6,873 nt of DNA from Gammaproteobacteria bacterium (GCA_016191795.1 JACPVK010000110.1:1-6873), one strand, 5' to 3'. Counted from the first letter of the stretch, positions 1 through 6,274 are shown. Made by a program: numbers and translations. The notes: a model not told the origin generated them from the sequence alone.

Positions 1-127
1 AGCACCCACACAAATTATCTGTTCTCATTGTTAACCAGCATCGCTCAGTGGCGGGCCAATCAGTATATCAAAACCTTTACAGGCCCCGCTATACCTTTCC
101 GTTTGCTTACAACCTTTCCCTCAAAGA
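1..127 (-). other. rRNA operon 5' leader (partial; 16S gene beyond the left edge)
   Basis: Read on the minus strand from the predicted start near 127, this stretch has no open frame but carries the marks of a gammaproteobacterial rrn leader. A boxA-like element (40 to 29) is followed by an AT-rich run and then GTGTGGGTGCT (11 to 1), which I recall from E. coli (GTGTGGGCACT) and Pseudomonas (GTGTGGGTGCT) sequences flanking rRNA genes. A possible imperfect hairpin pairs 82-89 with 51-57, with one bulged base and a 24-nt loop, upstream of boxA. Three GKAAAGGT repeats lie at 119-112, 100-93 and 80-73. Such leaders load the Nus antitermination complex and supply the 5' strand of the RNase III processing stem for 16S rRNA. 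The mature 16S end is expected roughly 100-150 bp past the edge. The reading rests on motif order and remembered leaders, not on an alignment. Confidence 0.72.
29..40 (-). promoter_or_regulatory. boxA-like antitermination element
   Basis: The minus strand reads TGCTGGTTAACA, against the E. coli rrn boxA TGCTCTTTAACA: 10 of 12 positions match, with the central CT replaced by GG. BoxA RNA binds NusB-NusE (S10) and starts assembly of the rrn antitermination complex. Its position downstream of an rRNA-type promoter and just before the GTGTGGG motif matches known leaders. The two changes lie in the core of the element, so its strength is uncertain. Confidence 0.6.
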
Positions 128-184
128 GGCGCGCATTATATAGGCTTCGAGGTTCAGGTCAACAGGTTTGTTAGATTTTTATTA
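128..184 (-). promoter_or_regulatory. strong rRNA-type promoter reading leftward
   Basis: On the minus strand, TTGACC (162-157) and a perfect TATAAT (140-135) are separated by 16 bp, as in E. coli rrn P1 promoters. The bases after the -10 box are GCGCGCC (134-128), a GC-rich discriminator of the kind that gives stringent control by ppGpp and DksA and sensitivity to initiating NTP levels. The A-rich stretch upstream of the -35 box (about 163-184) could act as an UP element. It reaches the stop codon of the rlmI-like gene, and the -35 box is only about 20 bp past that stop. Transcription should start near 127. No terminator separates it from the upstream gene. Confidence 0.8.
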
Positions 185-1378
185 CACCATGGTCACCCGG
201 GCAAATATGGCCTTCAGATAGTCCGTTTCCGGTATGGCAGGATGAATCGGATGATCCGGCCCCTGATAACCCTGATGGATAATCTGCATATTCCTGTCGT
301 TATGCCGTGCCGACTGCAGCATGACTTTCTGTAATTCATGGCGCGGCAAGTGATGCGAGCATGACCCGGAAACCAGAATACCGTCCTTATTAAGCAGCTG
401 GACTGCCAGCTGATTCAGGCGTGTATAGGCCTCCAGTCCGTTTTTGAAATCTTTTTTACGCTTTATAAAGGCCGGCGGATCAACCACCACCACATCAAAT
501 TTTTCCTTATCCGCACGCAGGGCCTTCATGGCATCGAATGCATCACCCTGTATACCCGATACTCTGGCCTCCACCTTATTTAACTGAGCATTTTGTTCCA
601 CAAACGCCAGAGCATTAGCCGATGCATCAACACAGATCACCTCGGAAGCGCCATCCACCGCCGCCTTAACACCCCACGCACCTACGTAACAAAACACATC
701 CAGTACCCGCGCGTCCTTAACAATGTCCGCAAGATAACGCCTGTTCATACGCTGATCGTAGTACCAGCCGGTTTTCTGCCCCTGCAAAACCGAAACACGA
801 TACTGAACACCGGTGTCCAGCACATCAATCTCTTCCGGCATCTCGCCAACAGCCGACTCGACATAAGATGCCAGCCCCTCAATTTCTCTGGCTCCACTAT
901 CATTGCGTAACAAAATAGCCTTTGGCCGGAACACTTTATCCAGCGCTGCAATAATCGCTTCTTTCAGGTTCTCCATACCTGCCGTCGTAATTTGCACCAC
1001 CAGATAATCACCGTATCTATCAACAACCAGGCCAGGCAAAAAATCGCTCTCACCGAATACCAGACGATAATATGGCTGGGCAAACAATCGTTCGCGTAAG
1101 GACAGGGCCACTTTTATACGATGCACCAGGAGCGATTCGGTAGGTAAAAAATCAGGATCACGGCCCAGAATACGTATCGAAATTAACGATGCCGGATTAA
1201 TGTAACCATAAGCCAGAAATTTACCGCCATGCGTATGCACCGCCACCATTTCACCAGGCGACATTTTCGCTATCGGTGTCACAGCCACATCAATTTCATT
1301 ACTAAAAACCCAAAGATGGCCGGCACGAATACGGCGATCCTCATCTTTTTTCAGCCTGATAACCGGACAACTAGTCAT
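182..1378 (-). CDS. rlmI: 23S rRNA (cytosine-5) methyltransferase, RlmI-like
   Basis: This is a class I SAM-dependent methyltransferase of the RlmI (YccW) family, which in E. coli forms m5C1962 in 23S rRNA. Its 398 residues match the 396 of E. coli RlmI. An N-terminal PUA RNA-binding domain (about 1-77, with the basic start RLKKDEDRRIRAGHLWVFSNE) precedes the middle domain and a Rossmann methyltransferase domain. SAM motif I is VLDVFCYVGAWG (225-236), with acidic D251 after the next strand. Motif IV is DPPAF (300-304), and the likely nucleophile is C340 in SGSCSHHL. The C-terminal segment (DHP, then YLKAIFARV) also matches the family. The frame stays open upstream to 1435, but ATG 1378 has the good ribosome site and begins the conserved PUA sequence. 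The ATG lies inside the end of the yihY-like gene, so the two are probably cotranscribed and coupled. Exact target base is inferred from family. Confidence 0.9.
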   Translation of the reverse strand: MTSCPVIRLKKDEDRRIRAGHLWVFSNEIDVAVTPIAKMSPGEMVAVHTHGGKFLAYGYINPASLISIRILGRDPDFLPTESLLVHRIKVALSLRERLFAQPYYRLVFGESDFLPGLVVDRYGDYLVVQITTAGMENLKEAIIAALDKVFRPKAILLRNDSGAREIEGLASYVESAVGEMPEEIDVLDTGVQYRVSVLQGQKTGWYYDQRMNRRYLADIVKDARVLDVFCYVGAWGVKAAVDGASEVICVDASANALAFVEQNAQLNKVEARVSGIQGDAFDAMKALRADKEKFDVVVVDPPAFIKRKKDFKNGLEAYTRLNQLAVQLLNKDGILVSGSCSHHLPRHELQKVMLQSARHNDRNMQIIHQGYQGPDHPIHPAIPETDYLKAIFARVTMV

Positions 1379-2183
1379 TGATAACACCTCTATAGATCTT
1401 TCTATATTGCAGCAAATAACATAATCGCAATCCATGCAACACCAGATACCATGAGAAATAGATCCAGATTAAAAAAAACAGCATCACACTGAATGAGCCA
1501 TAGAGCGATTCATATATTTCATTGGAAATCACGTAATGCACAAACAAGGTCTTGGCAATCTGCCAGATACCTGCCACCAGAAATGACACCAGTAATACAA
1601 TTTTGTAATGCATGCGCATATTGGGCGACACTTTAAAAAGCACAAAAAAAAGCACCCAGGTCATGCAGAACGACAACAGCGATAACAAATGCATAACATC
1701 ACCGTATTTACCAACCGCATTCTGAATCACATCAGTCAGGTAAAATGAGGCTGCAAGCGTTACCGGCATAAGAAACGCCAGCACAAAGTAAGTCCTGATC
1801 GCATGCAGCAGACTGTAGTCAGCCTTAATAAATATTTTATCAACGACGTACTGGTAGTTATTAAAGAACATAACCGATGAAAACAGGATGTATACCAAAC
1901 CCATGACACCCATGGTTTTCGAATTCTCCAGAAACGCATCCAGATAGGATGCAACCGTTTCCGTATTGGCTGGCACCAGATTCAACAACACAAATTGCCT
2001 GATACCGGAGTAATACACGGCAAACGCATCAAACTGGCTCAGCACATAAAACAGCACCCAGAACAGGGGGATAATTGAAAACACCGTATAAAAGCTGAGG
2101 CTCGCGGCAAAGTAACCCAACTCATCACCCAGTACGTACCAGATGCGGCGATACCAGAATGTTAAAACTTCCATTAGCTTCAT
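1371..2183 (-). CDS. YihY/BrkB-family inner membrane protein
   Basis: A 270-residue integral membrane protein of the YihY/UPF0761 (virulence factor BrkB) family, whose molecular function is not settled. It has about six hydrophobic segments (roughly 25-50, 92-110, 128-150, 163-184, 193-214 and 229-256). The family signature near the N-terminus is AASLSFYTVFSIIPL (26-40). The C-terminal signature runs from Y228 through GSFSVMLFFLIWIY to the LHGLRL segment at 249-254. Length is close to E. coli YihY (290), without the long C-terminal tail of some relatives. The frame is open to 2405, but the extra 74 residues are unlike the family. ATG 2183 has AGGA 9 nt upstream; a second ATG at 2174 has no such site. 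The stop codon overlaps the rlmI-like start by 8 bp. The older ribonuclease BN label for this family is not supported, because RNase BN is a different protein. Confidence 0.88.
   Translation of the reverse strand: MKLMEVLTFWYRRIWYVLGDELGYFAASLSFYTVFSIIPLFWVLFYVLSQFDAFAVYYSGIRQFVLLNLVPANTETVASYLDAFLENSKTMGVMGLVYILFSSVMFFNNYQYVVDKIFIKADYSLLHAIRTYFVLAFLMPVTLAASFYLTDVIQNAVGKYGDVMHLLSLLSFCMTWVLFFVLFKVSPNMRMHYKIVLLVSFLVAGIWQIAKTLFVHYVISNEIYESLYGSFSVMLFFLIWIYFSWYLVLHGLRLCYLLQYRKIYRGVIND
1385..1390 (-). promoter_or_regulatory. ribosome binding site of the rlmI-like gene
   Basis: GAGGTG on the minus strand lies 6 nt before ATG 1378, inside the last codons of the upstream gene. It decides for this start over the in-frame ATG at 1435, which would add 19 residues not expected in the family. 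Confidence 0.75.
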
Positions 2184-2211
2184 ATCTATCTGTCCTGTTA
2201 AATGACGGCAG

Positions 2212-2240
2212 ATTATGAAGGATCCACTATATCCACACAA
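2212..2240 (-). promoter_or_regulatory. candidate promoter for the yihY-rlmI unit
   Basis: On the minus strand TTGTGT (2240-2235) and CATAAT (2217-2212) are 17 bp apart, 28 bp before the ATG. The -10 box matches the sigma-70 consensus at five of six positions; the -35 box is weaker. A TATAGT just upstream is an alternative -10 box but lacks a -35 partner. Predicted by eye. Confidence 0.45.
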
Positions 2241-2255
2241 TAAACATGACACCTG

Positions 2256-2285
2256 TTCGCCAGATGAACCAGGCTCAGGTATATT
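2256..2285 (+). promoter_or_regulatory. weak candidate promoter for the yyaL-cupin unit
   Basis: TATATT (2280-2285) is a plausible -10 box, with TTCGCC (2256-2261) 18 bp upstream as a poor -35 box. The site lies in the 130-bp divergent spacer, next to the leftward candidate promoter, so the two units may share regulation. Low confidence because the -35 match is slight. Confidence 0.25.
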
Positions 2286-2313
2286 TGCTTTACAACCTGC
2301 CAGACGATAACCC

Positions 2314-4395
2314 ATGAACAACAGCGATAACCTGCTCACCAGCGAGACCAGCCCGTATTTGTTACAGCATGCCAACAATCCTGTTAACTGGCACGCATGG
2401 AACAATCAGGCCTTAACGAGAGCAAAACAGGAAAATAAACCCATATTACTTTCAATCGGGTATTCCGCCTGTCACTGGTGTCATGTCATGGCGCATGAAT
2501 CATTCGAAGATGATGACACGGCTCGCATTATGAATGAGCACTTCATTAATATAAAAGTCGATCGCGAAGAACGCCCGGACCTGGACAAAATTTATCAAAA
2601 TGCACATTCGATACTCACAGGCCGCCCGGGTGGCTGGCCATTAACCGTCTTCCTGACCCCGGATGATCACATGCCATTTTTCGCCGGCACCTACTTCCCG
2701 AAACAGCGGCGTTACGGCATGCCGTCATTCAGTGAACTGCTGCTCAATGTGCATCAAATTTTTACTGAGCGCCTGGATGATATAACTCAACAAAATAATT
2801 CATTACGTGAGTTGTTAATAAAAGATAATTTGCCCACTGCAGCATCCAGCTCTCTAACTGCCCTGCCGCTGGACATGGCAAGACGCCAGCTGCTGGCCGC
2901 CTTCGACCATCAAAACGGCGGCTTCAGCAAGGCGCCAAAATTTCCCCATCCGGCCATGCTCGAACGCGCATTACGTCAATGGTGTTTAACCTGCACACCG
3001 AAAAATAATGATCAAACGATACTTGAAGTTACCGATCTGAGCCTGAAAAAAATGGCCATGGGCGGCGTATTTGATCATATAGGCGGTGGATTTTGCAGGT
3101 ATTCAACGGATGATTTCTGGATGATTCCGCATTTTGAAAAAATGTTATATGACAATGGGCAATTATTACCGCTTTACACATTTGCCTGGCAGTTATCCGG
3201 CGATAAATTATTCAACAATACCATCCGGCAAACCGCAGACTGGGCGATTCGCGAGATGCAATCACCCGCAGGCGGTTATTATTCAGCGCAAGACGCAGAC
3301 TCTGAAGGCGAAGAAGGAAAATTTTATGTCTGGACACGGGATGAAATTAGCAAGCTGATTGATGCCGATGACTATGATGTTTTTTCTGCCTGCTATGGCC
3401 TGGATCGCGCCGCCAATTTCGAGCATCGCTGGCATCTTCACCGATACGCGGGCGACACTGAACTGGCTCGTATATTCTCAACAACAGAAGACGAAATCAG
3501 TACAGTTTTATCCCGCTGCTGCAATAAACTCTTTGAAGCACGCGCAAAACGTATCGCACCAGGCACTGACGACAAAATACTCACCTCATGGAATGGATTA
3601 ATGATACGCGGCATGTGCCTTGCCGGTCGTGTGACCGACAATCATAAATATATCGCCTCTGCCTGCCAGGCACTCGAGTTTGTACGAAAAACCATGTGGC
3701 ATGATGGCCGCTTCTTCGCAACCAGCAATAACAACAAAACACATCTGAATGCCTATCTGGATGATTATGCGCATATGCTGCTTGCCATAATTGAATACCT
3801 GCAATGTCACTGGGATAACACCATGCTTGACTGGGCGAACGCCATTGCAGAGTCCATACTGAATAATTTCGAGGATAAAGTTAATGGTGGATTTTATTTT
3901 ACCAGCCACGACCATGAGCAACTGATACAACGCATCAAAACATTCAGTGATGACGCCATGCCGGCGGGAAACGCTATAGCAGCTCTTGGATTGCAAAGAT
4001 TGGGGTTTCTAACCGGCAACACACACTTTCTGACAGCCGCCGAAAAAACATTACAGGCTGCGTCTGCTGACATGAATCAGCATGCAGTTTTGCATTGCAG
4101 CATGCTCAACGCACTTGAAGAATATCTCAACCCGCCAGTCATTATTATTTTACGCGGCAAACTCACCGAGCTGAAACACTGGCAGCAGCAAATCAATCAG
4201 TGGTATTTACCACGTACATTCTGCTTTGCGATTGCCGATGACATAACACCCAACCAGTCGCTTGCCGACAAGAAATCAACCGGGGATATTTGCGCCTATA
4301 TCTGTGAAGGCACAATGTGTCTGCCGCCGGTTTTTAACATCGACGATTTAAACAAGTATCTGAAAGCCCGCAACCCACATCTCGGCAACCCATGA
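2314..4395 (+). CDS. YyaL/SPATA20-type thioredoxin-domain protein (DUF255)
   Basis: A 693-residue protein of the family that includes B. subtilis YyaL (689 aa) and human SPATA20; biochemical role unknown. The N-terminal DUF255 domain (about 5-165) is thioredoxin-like. It opens with TSPYLLQHANNPVNWHAW (12-29), has a CHWC active-site-like motif (C53, C56), the VDREERPD segment (82-89) and a likely cis-proline at P109 in GGWPLTVFLTP. The rest (about 185-605) resembles an (alpha/alpha)6 barrel of the glycosidase or N-acylglucosamine epimerase type. Its conserved blocks are KFPHP (209-213), GGVFDHIGGGFCRYS (250-264), HFEKMLYDNGQ (273-283), SAQDADSEGEEGKFYVW (324-340), DDKILTSWNG (419-428) and LDDYAHML (482-489). 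No signal peptide, so probably cytoplasmic. An in-frame stop two codons upstream fixes ATG 2314 as first start, though it has no clear Shine-Dalgarno. The stop overlaps the cupin start. Confidence 0.92.
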   Translation: MNNSDNLLTSETSPYLLQHANNPVNWHAWNNQALTRAKQENKPILLSIGYSACHWCHVMAHESFEDDDTARIMNEHFINIKVDREERPDLDKIYQNAHSILTGRPGGWPLTVFLTPDDHMPFFAGTYFPKQRRYGMPSFSELLLNVHQIFTERLDDITQQNNSLRELLIKDNLPTAASSSLTALPLDMARRQLLAAFDHQNGGFSKAPKFPHPAMLERALRQWCLTCTPKNNDQTILEVTDLSLKKMAMGGVFDHIGGGFCRYSTDDFWMIPHFEKMLYDNGQLLPLYTFAWQLSGDKLFNNTIRQTADWAIREMQSPAGGYYSAQDADSEGEEGKFYVWTRDEISKLIDADDYDVFSACYGLDRAANFEHRWHLHRYAGDTELARIFSTTEDEISTVLSRCCNKLFEARAKRIAPGTDDKILTSWNGLMIRGMCLAGRVTDNHKYIASACQALEFVRKTMWHDGRFFATSNNNKTHLNAYLDDYAHMLLAIIEYLQCHWDNTMLDWANAIAESILNNFEDKVNGGFYFTSHDHEQLIQRIKTFSDDAMPAGNAIAALGLQRLGFLTGNTHFLTAAEKTLQAASADMNQHAVLHCSMLNALEEYLNPPVIIILRGKLTELKHWQQQINQWYLPRTFCFAIADDITPNQSLADKKSTGDICAYICEGTMCLPPVFNIDDLNKYLKARNPHLGNP

Positions 4396-4754
4396 TAAAA
4401 ATCAGTCACTTCAAGGATAATACCGTTTACACAACCAGGGATGGCTCGCAAATTCGCGAACTCATGCATCCGCAACAACATGGCAATGTCGCGCAGAGCC
4501 TGGCCGAGGCCGTTGTTGAGCCCGGCATGGAAACCCTGCTCCACATGCACACACAAAGCGAGGAGCTCTACCACATCACTCAGGGTGAAGGTTTAATGAC
4601 GCTGGCAAGTGACAGATTTAGCGTGCGCCTGGGCGATACGATTTGCATCCCCCCTGGTACCGCACACAAAATCAAAAATACCGGTACCGTCACACTCAAA
4701 ATCCTGTGTTGCTGCTCACCACCCTATTCACATGAAGACACATTTTTAATCTAG
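4392..4754 (+). CDS. small single-domain cupin protein
   Basis: A 120-residue cupin with both consensus motifs complete. Motif 1 is G45-x5-H51-x-H53-x4-E58-x6-G65 and motif 2 is G81-x5-P87-x-G89-x2-H92-x3-N96. The metal ligands expected from cupin chemistry are H51, H53, E58 and H92. The C-terminal tail LCCCSPPYSHEDT (105-117) has three adjacent cysteines; I recall this tail from other small bacterial cupins. Substrate and metal are unknown. Its ATG overlaps the stop of the preceding gene (ATGA), with no strong ribosome site of its own, so translation is probably coupled. This ties it to the YyaL-type protein, perhaps in sugar or redox metabolism, but that is inference. Transcription ends at the hairpin 20 bp downstream. 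Confidence 0.9.
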   Translation: MIKISHFKDNTVYTTRDGSQIRELMHPQQHGNVAQSLAEAVVEPGMETLLHMHTQSEELYHITQGEGLMTLASDRFSVRLGDTICIPPGTAHKIKNTGTVTLKILCCCSPPYSHEDTFLI

Positions 4755-4767
4755 GTAGCGCGAACAT

Positions 4768-4800
4768 AAAAAAACCCCGGTATTGCTACCGGGGCTTTCT
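4768..4800. terminator. bidirectional Rho-independent terminator
   Basis: An 8-bp perfect stem (CCCCGGTA, 4775-4782, with TACCGGGG, 4787-4794) and a 4-nt loop lie between two convergent genes. Read leftward it is followed by seven U (4774-4768), a strong terminator for the SPOR lipoprotein gene. Read rightward the tail is CTTTCT, weaker but usable for the cupin gene. Confidence 0.9.
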
Positions 4801-4831
4801 GGTCTAAGACAGGCCAGGCCGCAAAATCGGC

Positions 4832-5410
4832 TTACTGCATGACAGCCTGCAATGAACCTATCGTTCTGATCCACGGCCGGGTATCAACCTGACCACTCAC
4901 CCGCGCCAGGGCATTCTTCGCTTCATCACGTGTGGCGTAAACACCTTCCAGCAGGACATACCAGGTTTCACCTCGGACTGTGGTTTGTGCCGTCCATTGA
5001 TCTGAGAGATTATGACGCCTGGCAAACGTGCTCAGTTGTTTAATGGTGCGAGATGCGCAAACCTGCACAGCAAAATATCCGGCTGGCTGGCTGGCGATGT
5101 CACCACCGGTAGCCATGGCAACCTGCCTGGCCGGTGCTGCTTCCACAACAGGTTCTTCCATTTCGACAGGCTCAACCGGCTTAGCCACTACCGGCTCGAT
5201 AGGTGTATAGGCTTCTTCAGGTGCTATAACCGGCTCAACAAAAGCATTGGGTTCCGGCGCAACTTCTTCGGCGGCGACTTCCTCGGTTGATGCATCTTTA
5301 TTGCCCCAGGGTGACGATGACTGACTCCAGGGAGAAGGGTCACTTGAACAACCAGCCAGTAAATATACGCTGGCCAGGATGGCAAAACCGAGTCGAAAAT
5401 TAGTAGCCAA
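4832..5410 (-). CDS. SPOR-domain lipoprotein (DamX-like C-terminus)
   Basis: A predicted 192-residue lipoprotein. The signal peptide has a hydrophobic stretch LGFAILASVYLLAG ending in a lipobox LLAGC with C21 as the lipidated residue. Serine follows the cysteine, so by the Lol rule sorting to the outer membrane is likely. Residues 42-95 are a flexible linker rich in Glu, Pro, Val and Ala with repeated EPV-like units. Residues 110-188 form a SPOR domain (YFAVQVCASR, then TWYVLLEGVYATRDEAKNAL, then RPWIRTIGSLQ), closely like the C-terminus of E. coli DamX. SPOR domains bind septal peptidoglycan lacking stem peptides, so a role at the division site is likely. The start is taken as TTG 5410 because AGGAG lies 7 nt before it. 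An in-frame ATG at 5437 would add nine residues but has no ribosome site. Divergent from the ompR-like gene. Confidence 0.82.
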   Translation of the reverse strand: MATNFRLGFAILASVYLLAGCSSDPSPWSQSSSPWGNKDASTEEVAAEEVAPEPNAFVEPVIAPEEAYTPIEPVVAKPVEPVEMEEPVVEAAPARQVAMATGGDIASQPAGYFAVQVCASRTIKQLSTFARRHNLSDQWTAQTTVRGETWYVLLEGVYATRDEAKNALARVSGQVDTRPWIRTIGSLQAVMQ

Positions 5411-5417
5411 GGAAATT

Positions 5418-5422
5418 CTCCT
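5418..5422 (-). promoter_or_regulatory. ribosome binding site deciding a TTG start
   Basis: AGGAG on the minus strand lies 7 nt upstream of TTG 5410, the best ribosome site in this part of the window. It falls inside the reading frame that would begin at ATG 5437, which has only TCACATTAAT before it. It therefore favours initiation at TTG. Confidence 0.65.
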
Positions 5423-5438
5423 GTCATTTCTATTCATA

Positions 5439-5467
5439 TTAATGTGACGAAGTGTAGACCAAGCCAA
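5439..5467 (-). promoter_or_regulatory. candidate promoter of the SPOR lipoprotein gene
   Basis: TTGGCT (5467-5462) and CATTAA (5444-5439) on the minus strand are 17 bp apart. Transcription would start near 5432, just inside ATG 5437 and about 20 nt before TTG 5410. This agrees with the TTG start. Box matches are moderate. Confidence 0.4.
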
Positions 5468-5484
5468 TCCCATACAAAAGTAAA

Positions 5485-5504
5485 TTGTTTCAAAATGTTT
5501 CTCA
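5485..5504. promoter_or_regulatory. candidate OmpR-type binding site, two tandem half-sites
   Basis: Two 10-bp direct repeats, TTGTTTCAAA and ATGTTTCTCA, share TGTTTC at a 10-bp step, the layout bound by two OmpR-family monomers. On the minus strand the site contains ACATTTTGAAACA, which as I recall it is identical to the core of the high-affinity OmpR site C1 of E. coli ompC. It lies in the spacer between the lipoprotein gene and the ompR-like gene, about 53-72 bp upstream of the predicted lipoprotein start, a normal place for OmpR activation. Confidence 0.5.
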
Positions 5505-5541
5505 CAGACACATCCTGATAACAATGGATTATTCTTGAGAG

Positions 5542-6270
5542 ATGAAAAACGCCACCCCTAATATGGACAACCACCCCAGAAAGCGCCTTTTAATCGTCGA
5601 TGATGATGCCGATTTACGCGAGTTGCTGCAACAGTATCTGACGCGTGAGGGCTTTCTTGCAGATCTCGCATCAGATGCCGGCGAGATGGATGCCCTGCTA
5701 TCCACCCAAATATATGACTTGATGATACTGGACTTAATGATGCCAGGTGAGGGGGGGCTGAGCATCATTCGCAGGCTCAATTCGCAGATGCGTCCGGCCA
5801 TCCTTATTCTGTCTGCTCGCGGGCAGGATATTGATCGGATACTTGGTCTCGAAATGGGTGCTGATGATTATATTGCCAAGCCTTTTAACCCACGTGAACT
5901 CCTCGCCAGAATCAAGGCCGTGTTACGCCGTCACCCCCCGAAACTCGACACACAATCGGCGCATTTGTATTCTTTCGGCCCATTCCAGATCAATCGGCAC
6001 ACGCACACTATTAGCAAACATGGCGAAGACATAGCATTGACCGAAAGCGAATACAATATGTTAATCATTTTCATACAGCATCCCAACAAACTTCTTGATC
6101 GTGATTTTTTGCTTAACAAAATTTACGGCTACGAGCGTAATCCATTTGATCGCAGCATCGATATCCGCATCACACGTTTGAGAAAAAAACTGGAAGATGA
6201 CCCTGGCAAACCGCGCTACATTCGTACCATCTGGGGCAAAGGCTATCAATTCACACCGGATATCGAATAG
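5542..6270 (+). CDS. ompR: OmpR-family two-component response regulator
   Basis: A 242-residue cytoplasmic regulator with an N-terminal receiver domain (14-130) and a C-terminal winged-helix DNA-binding domain (about 143-238). Receiver residues are all present: acidic pocket D20 and D21, phosphoacceptor D64 in LDLMMPGE, S91 as switch Ser/Thr, Y110 as switch aromatic and K113 in KPF. Blocks such as PGE-x-GLSI-x-RRL, GADDYI-x-KPFNPRELLARI and DRSID-x-x-I-x-RLR, with RYIRTIWGKGYQF, point to OmpR itself rather than PhoB or KdpE, by comparison with the remembered E. coli sequence. An in-frame TGA two codons upstream makes ATG 5542 the first start. Its only purine run (GAGAG) abuts the ATG and is too close for a normal ribosome site; Met8 has none either. 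The sensor gene follows after 4 nt. The target genes may not be porins in this organism. Confidence 0.9.
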   Translation: MKNATPNMDNHPRKRLLIVDDDADLRELLQQYLTREGFLADLASDAGEMDALLSTQIYDLMILDLMMPGEGGLSIIRRLNSQMRPAILILSARGQDIDRILGLEMGADDYIAKPFNPRELLARIKAVLRRHPPKLDTQSAHLYSFGPFQINRHTHTISKHGEDIALTESEYNMLIIFIQHPNKLLDRDFLLNKIYGYERNPFDRSIDIRITRLRKKLEDDPGKPRYIRTIWGKGYQFTPDIE

Positions 6271-6274
6271 TAAT

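Noticed and set aside
62..67. TATACT on the minus strand as a second rrn promoter (P2)
   Set aside because: No acceptable -35 box lies 16-18 bp upstream; the region there is GC-rich.
176..208. TTGCCC and TAAAAA on the minus strand, 17 bp apart, as a further rrn promoter at the end of the rlmI-like gene
   Set aside because: Both boxes match only four of six positions, and the consensus promoter just downstream explains transcription better.
593..951. Open frames on both strands inside the rlmI-like gene
   Set aside because: They lie antisense or out of frame within a well-conserved methyltransferase and show no domain or ribosome site.
2184..2405. N-terminal extension of the yihY-like frame up to 2405
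   Set aside because: The extra 74 residues are unlike the family, overlap the divergent gene, and the start at 2183 has its own ribosome site.
3598..3996. 132-codon minus-strand frame inside the yyaL-like gene
   Set aside because: It is antisense to conserved blocks of the YyaL-type protein and has no recognisable domain.
5011..5290. Plus-strand frame opposite the lipoprotein linker, and the Glu/Pro repeats as a DNA repeat array
   Set aside because: The frame mirrors the low-complexity linker, and the repeats are irregular at DNA level and explained by the protein linker.
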